Source of the DNA: Lachnospiraceae bacterium
GTDB taxonomy: Bacteria; Bacillota; Clostridia; Lachnospirales; Lachnospiraceae
DNA length: 64,000 nucleotides
Assembly: GCA_017621075.1 (NCBI GenBank)
Contig: JAGATV010000030.1
Span: 78,343-142,342, forward strand
Direction: 5' to 3'
A program made the position numbers and the translations under genes. This document shows positions 51,852 through 63,800 of this stretch, piece after piece. How positions within the stretch are numbered: the first letter of the stretch is position 1; each line of letters begins with the position of its first letter. The notes beneath the pieces are model-generated. The model was not told the origin of the DNA and did no database searches. It saw only the letters and a program-made list of their open reading frames with translations.

Positions 51852-54800
51852 ATGAAAAGAAATTTTAGAAACAAAATGATAGCACTGGCTCTTATCATCA
51901 CCATGCTTCCCGTTGAAAGCGTATTGGACTGCATTCCGGACAGAGTATATGCAGCGGAAGAGGTGGAAGAAGTGGAAGAGCCTGCCGCAGGACAACAGCA
52001 GAGTTCTGTCTCAGAAAATGGGGCACAAATTTCGCAGAGCTCAGTTTCCGGCAACGAAATATCGGTTCCGGCAAATGGGGCATTGGAATTGTCCGGAGAA
52101 ATGAGTGATGATGGTGTCATAAAACTGGAGTGGAGCCCGCTTGGAGAAGAAGCCGCCCAATATGAAATCTTTAGAAACGATACCTTATTATCTGTAATTG
52201 AAATCGCAGAAGAGACGGAGACGATTTTTGAAGATAGTCAGATAGTGGAAAGCCAGAGCTATATTTATCAGGTGCAGGCAAAGAATGGACAGGGAGAGGT
52301 GCTTGGGGTAAGCAATGCGGTGGAAGTACAGGTTCCTGCAGCACTTGTGATTTCCGAAAATTATACTTTGACAGAAAACCTGCAGGTGTTCAGCCTGGAA
52401 TTAAGCAGCGGGACACTGAATCTGAATGGTTATACCCTGAAAGTGTGTAAAGATTATTGGCAAAAATCAGGCACATTGAACTTCAATGACGGTTCACTCT
52501 ATTGTCAGGGAAACTTTACCGTAGACGGCGGCAGTGTCCTGATGCAGAGTGTAAATGACTATTTGTACGTAGGGGGAAATATTGCATGGGTGAATAACGG
52601 TAAAGGAACTGCTGTAAACAGCGGTGAGATTGAACTGAAAGGAAATTTTAAAGCGACAGGATTCTATGAAACCACCATGGGCTCACAAAATAAGATCATC
52701 TTTTGCGGTGAAGAGAAGCAGACGATTTCAATGGGTCAAAATGGGCGGTTTGGCTGTGTGGAATTGCGAAACTATAGTGAAGAAGGGGTATATTCGGCAA
52801 CTGTTTTTGCCAAAAGCAACTTGATCCGGAATCACTGTAAGATTACCTACGGCGATATCGTCGGCGAGTATGGCTGGACATTGCAGGAGGATACGGTACG
52901 TAAGGGTGATTTGGTTTTAGTGGAGGATACACTGGATCTAAATGGCCATCAACTGATCATAGAAGGTGATTTGGTACAGGTTTCCGGCTGTGTAAAGGTC
53001 AATGGGGGCAATCTGATTGTGAATGGCGATTACCGTATCCAATCGAGGACGGGAAATATAGGCTCCTACACTTATGGGATAAGCGGCGCTCGACTGGAAA
53101 TGACCAATGAGGAAGATACTGTTTATGTAGAGGGCAGTTTTCTTTCTAATTCCAGCACAGGTTCGCAGTTAACGGCGGGAACCATGGAGGTAAAGAAGGA
53201 TTTTAAAGTAGAAGGAAAGAATAGCTTTATCGCTACAGACAAACATAAAGTGGTGTTAAGCGGAGAAGGGTATCAGGAGCTTTCGCTGAAAGAATCGGGA
53301 TATACCGGGAACAGGCTGGCAGATCTGGAAATCACAAATATCAGTGAGGAAGGCGTAAAAGCACTTTCGCCATATATATCGGGGCAGATAACAGATCATG
53401 ACAATCTGATAGGCGGATACATCGATATAGGGAAAACCACTACCTTTGCGGATGAAGATTTTAAAGGGAATATAAGAATAACCAATGGTGCAGTTTTTAA
53501 GGATTCGCTTATAATACATGGAGATTTGTATCTATATTCCAGTACTGTGGTTGAAGGGGAACTTTGTGTAGAAGGCAACTGTAAACAAAATGACAGTCTT
53601 ACAATGCGGAATGGCAAACTGGTCATAGAAGGAGATTATACTATTTTCGGTTCAGACGGCAGATTGTACATGAACCATGAAGAGGACTACATACATGTGC
53701 TTGGGAACATGAGCTGTCATTCCGGTCAGGCATGTCAGACGTCAGCAGGAACCATTGAAATAGGAGGAAATCTGACTTCTTATAAGGGGATTCATGCAAC
53801 GGGGAATCATCGTTTTTTGTTTTCAGGAACAGGAAGACAGGTGATATCCTTAACGGAAGATGAATATATGGCCGTGGTGGAATTAAAGAATACCAGTGCC
53901 GAAGGAGTCTATTCGGAAAAGCTTTTTGCAAAGACAACATTGATCACAAACGGAAACCGGATCACTTATGGTGAGTTACAGGGGGAATCCGGGTGGACTT
54001 TGCAGGGGGATACCGTATATGAGGGTGACCTTATCTTGTTGGATGGTACGCTTGATTTGAATGGATATCAGCTAAAGGTAACAGGGGATTTGGTACAAAT
54101 GTCCGGTGTGGTAAAGCCCGCAGGCGGAGAATTGCTGGTAGAGGGGGATTACAGGTTACAATATAGAGAATCGGAGGAGGAAGGATATACCTACAAAACA
54201 GGCAGCGGAATATTGCAGATGACAGAGGAAGCTGATCATGTCAATGTATCCGGCAGCTTTATTTTTGATACCTCAATGAGTCAGAAGGATTACTTAACGG
54301 CAGGAGTATTAGAGGTAAAACAGGATGTAATCATAAATGGCAAAACCTTTATTCCAAGCGGCGCCCATACTTTGCTGCTGAGCGGAGCAAGCGGGCAGAC
54401 CGTAGATGTAAAAGAGTCTGACATGACAAAGTCGAGAATAGCCAATCTGGAGATCAAAAACAGCAGTGAGCAGGGTGTGACGATACTGGGAGAGCCCTAC
54501 GTTTTGGGAAATGTGGATAATCAGGCTATTTTGGTGAATGGAGCAATTTCTATCGTAGGGACCACAACCTTTACAGAGGATCATTATAATGGAAGCATAC
54601 GTATTGCTCAGAAAATAGTGATAGAGGATACATTTACCATTGATGGTGATCTGATAGTTGCTTGTTATCTTAGTGCGTTGGAAATATCGGGCACTGTTAA
54701 TGTAAATGGCAATTGTATTCAGACTCCCAGTTCACAAATATGTATGAAAAAGGGAAAACTCATTATAAAAGGAGACTATTCTATAAGCCGTGGCACTTGG

Positions 54801-57800
54801 TTTAGTAGTGGGATCCTGATGCAAAATCCAGAAGATTATGTTCATGTATACGGAGATGTAACATACGATACATGTGGCGCTGCAGAGATGCCTAAGTTAT
54901 GCAGAAACTTTCAAAATGGAGTATTTGAAATAGGAGGTGATTTAACTTCAGCAAGCGGAATTTACGCCAATAACTTGCACAAGTTTGTATTTTCGGGAGA
55001 AGAAAAGCAGGTGATAGATGTAGCAGAAGATGAGTTTTTTGCTACTGTAGAATTGAAGAACGAAAGCGAAGAAGGTGTCTGGGCAAAAGAAGTTCTTAGG
55101 ATAGATCGGTTAATACGTAATAATTGCAAAATCATGTATGGAACGGAAGAAGGCATATATGGCTGGCGCCTGGAGGAGGATACTGTATATGAGGGCGATC
55201 TGATTCTGATTGGTGACACCCTGGATCTGAACGGACATGAACTGGTAGTCAAGGGCGACTTGATTCAGTTTTTGGGAACTGTCCGGGTGAATGGCGGACG
55301 GCTGACTGTGGAAGGCGATTACAGGGTGCAGTTCAGAAGTCAGGAAGGCGATTCTTATGTCTATGGGAAGAGCAGGGGATACTTGAGTATGTCTGATCGA
55401 TCCTATGTGTATGTAGGAGGGGACTTTGTGTATGATTCAGTTGCGACTCAATGCTATTGGGATGGAACTATGGAGGTGAAAGGAAATGTAACCATATTAG
55501 GATCATTGCAGATAACAGGGAATCATACATTGCTGTTAAGTGGTGAGGAAGAGCAGATTGTAAGTATTGAGTCCATTGATCGCTGGAATATGTCTTGTTT
55601 AGGAAATTTGGAAGTACAGAATACCAGTGGACAAGGTGTTACGATTGAAAAGAACCCGGTAATAAGAGGCAGTGTAACCACACATGGAAATCATCTTTCC
55701 GGCAGCATTACAATATGTGAAACAACATCCTTTGAAGATGATTGTTATCATGGGGATGTTTACATTGAGGCAAGACCCACAAAACTGACAAAACCGTTGA
55801 CTGTTTATGGGGATCTGTATATCCAGGGTATCACTACCATATTCGGAAATATTGTGATCAAAGGCAACTGCATTCAGGAAAATACGCTCACCATGGAGAC
55901 CGGTAAACTGACGATAGAAGGCAATTATGATATCAAGGACAATATTATCAGGGGATATGACAGTTCTATCATAATGACTCATGCAGAAGATTATATCAGT
56001 GTTGCGGGAAATGTTGCCAGTCTTTCCCAACGCAGACATCAGTTGACTGACGGTACCTTTGAGGTTGGTGGAAATCTGACATCGGCAGGCGGATTATGTG
56101 CGACCGGAAATCATCGCTTTTTGTTTTCCGGACAGGAGAAGCAGACGATTTCCATACAGGACAGTGAATGCTTTGCTATAGTGGAATTAAAGAATTACAG
56201 TCAGGAGGGAGTATACAGTGAGAAGACTTTTGCAAAAAAAGAGCTGATACAGAATGGTTGTAAGCTGTCCTTGGGGAATAATGCGCAGATCTGGGATTGG
56301 AAACTGACTTCAGACTATGTATGTCAGGGAGATTTGACCATCGGAGATGGGGTGGTGGATCTGAACGGACACACTCTGACGGTAACAGGAGATCTTTTGC
56401 AAAGCGGCGGAGATATCAAAATAAATGGGGGAGCCCTTATTGTAAACGGCAATGCCCAGGTAAGCCAGTTTACGATGCAGAACGCCAAAGACACAGTATT
56501 GATCTGCGGTGATCTTGTGATGAAGTTGAATCATATTAGTGCGGAAGAAATGTCAGATGGTGTTTTGGAAGTACAGGGGGATCTTGCATTGCAGAGTGCC
56601 GGCACCGGCGGCATCGGCAATACATTACTGGTATTTTCAGGAGAAGACACACAAACATGGACATCCGATACCAATTTGTGGGTAAGTAATGTGGTCAATC
56701 GCAATAAAAAGGAGTTGCTTATAACATCGGATGTTGTCGTAAAAGCAATCGCTACGGATGAAGAAGATACGATTACAGGAGAGGGCAGTATCCGAGTAGA
56801 TGATCTGAATAAGTTGAAAAATGGAAGTTGGAGCGGGTCTGTGACATTGACCAAAGAGAATACGTTGCAACAGGATCTGACAATAGAAGGAACATTGCGG
56901 ATAAACGCTCCCTTGTATACAGAGGGATACTCTGTAAATTCCGAAAATATTGGTATTAATGCACCTTTGTATGTGCAATCGGCTCAGATTAGCTGCATGG
57001 GCGAATTTTCAATACTTAGCAGTGGCAAACTGATTATGCAGGATGCAGAAGGATATGTTTTCGTTGGTGATGATTTTGTAATATATACCCAATATGATCA
57101 TAAAGGCTTGCTTACAGACGGGACATTGGAGATTCGGGGACATTTTACCAGAAAGAATCGTGTAGATTTTATCGCAAGCAACAATCATGTAATAATTCTT
57201 TCGCCCAAGATGTCTGAAAATGGGAGGAATTTTGTGCAGACAGTTTCTTCCCAATATGGAATCACAAAATTTAATAAATTGATATTAAAGAAGAACAATG
57301 ATAGATATCAGTTTTATATTCCGATCAACAGACTTGCAAAGGAAGTCATCTATGACATCACAGATGATACCGCACCTACAGGCGTAGGAGCGATCACTGC
57401 TTCCAACATTACGGTGAAATCAGTCACGCTGTTTTATGGTGGAGCGCAAGATGAATCGGGAATCGCAGGATATGAGATCTATCGGGACAACAAAAAGATA
57501 GGCACAACCAGCGCTCTTTGTTATACGGATTGTGGAATTTTGCCGGATAAGGAGTACACTTATAAGGTTTATGCCTTTGACGAATTTGGGAATATCGCTG
57601 TTGATTCACCAAGCTGTACGGTAAAGACTCCGAAGGATATCGAGGCGCCTGCGGCACCTACAGGGGCAGCCGTATATACCCGTACAGGTTCCTCTGTGAC
57701 GCTTAGCTTTAATGCGGCAACAGACAATGTAGGAGTAGAAGACTATACCATTTACCGCAACGGGGAAAAAGTAGCTACCGGGGTGAAGAATACTTACTAT

Positions 57801-60800
57801 AAGGATACAGGCCTGCAAAAAAATACGGTATATCAATATTATATTGTGGCCAATGATGCTTCCGGAAATCCTTCACAGGAGAGCAAGCGTGTGGAGGCTT
57901 CGGTTGCCATGCCGGAAATCATGGGGATTGAGCCACAGGACTACAGCAGTATTGGCGGCACACAGGTAACACTTCAAGCGGTTTTCCGAAATGTAGGAAA
58001 CAGCACCGGCAATAAAGTCAAGATGGAATATTTGAACGAAGCAGGAGAGTGGAGTATGCTTTCGCCCACCTTGCTTGGGCAGAAGAAGTGGGACAATACT
58101 TCCCTTTATGTGGATTATATCTGGGATATCAGCCAGCTTTCAGGGCAGCAGGAATACAGGGTGCGTTATACTTTGTATGACGAGGATGGCAATACTGATG
58201 TACAGGAAGCAGTATATTACATTGACAGGCAGGCACCGGAAACTCCCACGGGAGTGGAGGCTCTGTCAGATAATGGAACGGTGGCTTTATCCTGGGAGGT
58301 TTCTTCCAGTGCCGATTGCACTTATTATAACCTGTACCGGCAGGAGGAAGATCAACAGGAATTCCACTTGCTTGCCAAGGTGGACGGCCGATATGGGAAT
58401 CGATATACCGACAAGACGATAGAGGACGGAAAGACCTATATCTATGTTGTTACGGCAGTAGATAAATTTGACAATGAGAGTGGATACTCCGTAAGAGCAG
58501 AAGCTGTTGGGGAGAGAGATATGGAACCGCCTCAGGTGACCGGCATCACACCGCGGGCGGGAAGGGTCAACCAGACGGAGCCTATTGTAGTAACGGCGAA
58601 AGACAATAAGGAAGTGTCATCTGTGATTCTCCGATACAGAGCGGAAGATGGGGAGGAATGGGTAGAGCTTGGGCGTGTATCTGCGCAGAATGGTCAGATC
58701 GCTTATGGATGGGATACTACAGGGCTTTCTGATGGCAGTTACATTTTCGGAGCACTTGCAGTAGATACCAGTGGAAATAGGAGCGCAGAAGAATTTACCA
58801 GACGATACGAGGTGGACAACACCGGTATTGCCCAGATAGAAATCACGGGATATTCTGTGACTGCCACCGGTGTCCAGATTCATTGGGCAGATGTGGCAGA
58901 GAGTGATTTTGCTTACTTCCAGGTGGAACAGCAAAAAGGGGATGAATTTGTTTCGGTAGGCACTGTGGCAGATGTTCTGGGATATTCTGTAACGAAGCTG
59001 TCTCCGGATTCCGAGTACTGTTTCCGGGTAGTTGGGTATGACAATCTGGGCAACAGGGGCGTCCCTTCCAAGGTCCTTAATGTTATTACGAAAGCGGACA
59101 CGACAAATCCTGTCATCACAGCGGTTTACCCGGCTGCATCTTTCTACAAGGATAAAATTGCATTGAAAGTCAGGGCAAGCGACAATGATTCCGTTCGGAA
59201 TGCAAGGTTCAGCTATTCACTTGATAAAGAGAACTATACGGAGCTTGCTAATATCCTGGCGTATCCGAACGGCAGGGATGTTACGTTCCGATATGATTTT
59301 GACATATCGACGTTGCCGGAGGGACCTGTTTATGTAAAATTTGAAGTATACGATGCATCCGATCTAAAAAATGCACCCCTGTCTACGGGGGAAGACGTCG
59401 TAATGGAGTATCGCATTGACCGCACTCCTCCCGCAAAAGCAGAAAATCTGACCGCTACGGGAGTGGACGGTTATGTGGGATTGAACTGGAAGGAGAGTAC
59501 AGAGGAGGATATCAAGGCCTATAAGATTTACCGGGCTGACGCAAAGACAGGTATCTTTAAGGTCATTGAAGAAAACTGGAATGCATTGAACTATTACGAT
59601 ACATCGGTAACAGTAGGAAGCTCCTATATCTACAAGGTGGCTGCTGTGGACATTGCAGGAAATGAAGGGGAGTGTTCCCAAGGCATATATGCCACGGTGC
59701 TGGAAGATGCAACGATTCCCGTTATTACCGGTATGTCACCGGCAGATGGCGGATATGCAGGACCCAATACGACCATCAAGGTAGTGGCTATGGACAATGC
59801 ACAATTGTCCCGTATCCGTGTGGAGTATAGGAAAGAGGACAGCACGGAGGAAATATGGACCCTGCTTGCGGAAACAGAAGCAAATGACAGAAGTTTCTTG
59901 AGTTCCGTTCAGTGGGATACCGACGGACTGGAGGAAGGAGAATATCTGGTCCGGGCGACTGCATGGGACTGGGCGGGAAATGCCAGTGAGGTTTTCCAGG
60001 TGACCTACAGCCTTGACCTTACCCCACCGGAAGCGCCCAAACTTACTGCCCGGACAGGCCACTTTGAAATCGATTTGAGCGTAGCGGAGGCTGACAGGGA
60101 GGATTTGGCTTATTATGCGTTCTATCGCCGTGTTGTAGGGGAAGAAGAATATCATGTCATCCGAAAGGGTACGGAAGGTACTTATACAGATACCGACGTG
60201 GCACCTGATACTGTGTACAGCTACAAGGTGGCTGCTTATGATAAATGTGGAAATGTATCCTGGTCCGCAGAAAAAACAGCTCATGCAGACAGTGTGGACG
60301 TGATCGCTCCCACAGCAGTCCTGCCGGAAAACCTGTTGGGGTTAGCAGGCATGGAGATGGCTTTTGATGGTATGGGAAGCAGTGATAACGTGCGTATCAC
60401 AAGCTACCGATGGGATATGGGCAACGGGGATGTACTCACAGGAGCACAGCCTGTTTATACCTATCATGAGCCCGGAATCTATACCGTGACCCTGGAGGTG
60501 GGTGATGCTGCCGGTAATACGGCGAAGGCTTCTGCCATTGTTCAAATATATGAAAAGAGCGGAAGAGGCATTACGAAAGTAAAAGTTGCGGATGAGGAAG
60601 GGATCGGAATCCCGTATGCGTTGATCTATGTGAAGGGTGCAAACGGAGAGCCGCTTTCCCTCAAGGCAGACGCAAGTGGCTATGTGACCATTGCGGAAAA
60701 GACAGGAGCCTATTTTGTGGCAGCATATAGCAAGGACTATCTGCCGGCAGATATGGAGATTCAGGTCAGTCAGTATGAGACCAAAGAATATACACTCACT

Positions 60801-63800
60801 CTGGTGAAGGATGAACTGATCGTAGGGGATCTGACAGTGCGCAGAATGTCTTTGGCGGAGATGATAGAAGCAGGGGTGGATTTCTCCGACCCGGAAAATT
60901 ACCATCGGTTTGTCTTCCAGGTGAAGCTGACTTTTGCTCAAAGTCCCATTCCCGTAGAAATACAATATATCACCGGGACTGCCGGCATACAGTGGTATGG
61001 AGCAGACGGTGAACCCTTAGGAGAAGGATGGAGTGGAGGAGCTCCTTCCAAGATTGGCATACAAAGTGTTGAAATAGAAGAAGTGGAAGAAGAGGTTCCG
61101 GTGCTGGCTTATGTCAACACTGTGCAATCGGTTTCCTGGTTAAAGGAAATGTATGAGGTGGAACTGGGCATTCTTAACGCTGCAGACAGCAAATATGTGA
61201 TCGAGGATGCTGTGGCGACACTGAATCTGCCAGCGAGTGGAGTGTCTCTGGCCAAGACCAGGGAGGTACAGAATCTGACACAGGAAATGGGAAGTATCCG
61301 GGGACAGGAAAGACAAAGGGTATCCTGGATCCTGAAAGGCGATGACAGCGGAAGCTATACTGTGTCGGCAGACTTTGAAGGCACTCTGATGCCTTTTGGC
61401 ACGCCGGTATCTGCCCATTTTGTGACAGAACAGGAATTTGAAGTATCCACCGGCGAGGGCCTGCACATTTATGTGATGCCGGAAAACAGAGCCTACATCG
61501 GAGAAGAGTATTATATTCAGTTTAAGATCGCAAATGAGTCCGAACGACCTTTTTATAATCTGAGCACCTCTATGGGAGCCTATAGCCAGCCTGATCAGGA
61601 GTATACTGTTACGGACCTGGGAACCGGTGAAGTCTCTACGGAGACCTGTGATGGATTTGTCATAGAGGATGCCGGTTTGGTGAGCCAGTCTGTGATCCTG
61701 ACCGACGGGCAGAAACTGACCTTTAACTGCCTGTTGCCGGGGCAGGAGTATTACGGTACTTACCAGACTTCCTTTACGGGAGAGGGAGATCCGGAAACAG
61801 AATACTATAAGCTGGTGGATTCTCTGGTTACCGTGTTGACAGGAGCCAACAAGGGTGTAAAGGTGACCGTTGTTCCCATCGGGTCTCATATATCCAGAAG
61901 TTACTGGGGATGCATGGAGACTCCTTCCCTGTACGGAGATCCCATTGATATAGGCAGTGGATATTTTGCGGATGAGATGACGGCATTTTCCATTACGGGA
62001 GCCACAGAGCTTGCCCTGGATATAAGGTATGTGTCCGGCATGACGGAAAATAGCGGAGAGTTGGGATACGGATGGTATCATGATTATGAGATGTACCTGG
62101 AGCAACACAACGGTGTCGTGTGGTTCCACCCTTATCCGGGAGCTTCTGTGAGCTTCGTGAGTTGTTATGCCTTAAATCGGCAGATCTACACAGAGGGTGG
62201 AAGCCGGGGGGCGCTGTCCGCAGAAGAAAAATACTCCTACGGCGAATACCGGTGTGTCAACAGCGATATGTCTGAATACCGACTGGTACGCCATCAGGAC
62301 GGAAGCTATACCCTTACTTTGCCGGACGGCCTTGGATATGGTTTTGACAGGGACGGACAGCTTGTAAAAATCCGGGAGGTGGACGGAAAGAGCGTGAGCC
62401 TTTCTCATGAGGAGGGACGTACTGTCGTAACAGAGGATATTTCCGGCAAAAAGATGTATCTGAACTATAATGAGGCAGGGCAGCTTGTTTCCGTGTCAGA
62501 TGACTATGAGAGGCAGACAGATTTTGCTTATGATGCCTCCAACAGACTCAGCACCCTGACAAGCCCCGCAGGTGAGACCATAAGCTATACTTATGATGAA
62601 GAGAACCGCATCACTGCGGAAGGCAATTTCCAGGGAATCTTTGTCACCAACGAATATGATGAAAAGGGAAGGGTGATCTGCCAGACAGATGCAGAGGGAG
62701 GTATCAGCCGTCTTTCCTATAACGTGGCGGAGGATGGCATGACCGTAACCATCGTGGATGCAGCGGACGCGGCAAAGCAGGTCATGGTGGACGGACAGGG
62801 CAGGATCATGAAGGTGGTCAACGAAAACGGAGGGACCACAGAATATATCTATGATGAAAACGGCAATGTGATCTGTGAAAAGGACGCCTACGGCAGCTGC
62901 ATTTTCAGGGAATACGATGAGAACGGCAACCTCCTTTCCGTGACTGACAAGGGGAATCTGACCACAACCATGACGTATGATGACAGGGGGAATGTGGCCT
63001 CCATCACCAATGCCGGCGGTCAGACCGCATACTACAGCTATGATGACAGGGGACTTACCACCCAAGAGGTGGATTATGCAGGACTGGCCACCGCTTATGA
63101 GTATGACGAGAACGGCCTGCTGACAAAACAGACCACGGAAGGACTGGGCAGCATCATATATACCTACGATAAGGGCATGCTCGCTTCCATCAGGGATTAC
63201 CGGGGCAATCTGTCCTACTATACCTATGACGGGGCCGGCAACCTGATAAAGATCGTGGATGGAGCCGGCAATGCCACCGCCTATACGTATGATAAGGCAG
63301 ACCGCATGACCCGTATGGTGGACTGCCTGGGCAATGCCACCACCTATACCTATGACGGTAACGGCAATGTAACCTCCATGACGGACGCCTGCGGCAATAC
63401 CACCCGCTACACTTATGACCGTGCAGGCAGACAGACTGCAGTGATTCATGCGGACGGCACAAAGGAGGAGTACTGTTACGATGCCATGGGATATCTGACT
63501 GAGGTGATCCATGCAGACGGCACAAAGGATACCTATCTGCACGACGCCTCCGGGAACGTGGTGAAAGAGATCCTGGCGGACGGTTCACAGATCAGCTACA
63601 CCTACGATCTGTTAAACCAGTGCACTTCGGAAACGGATGCCTGCGGCAACACCATCACCTACCAGTACTACCCCAACGGCAATCCCTACAAGACAGTGTA
63701 CCCCGACGGCACTTATGAACTCTACACCTACAATGAAAAGTGGAAGGTATCCGCCGTTACGGACCGGTCCGGCAGCACCGGCACTTATGAATATGATGCC

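Noticed and set aside
61140-63542. Two long minus-strand frames (329 and 348 residues) in the YD-repeat region
   Set aside because: They are by-products of the repeat codon pattern of the giant gene; the plus frame is unbroken and has RHS motifs.
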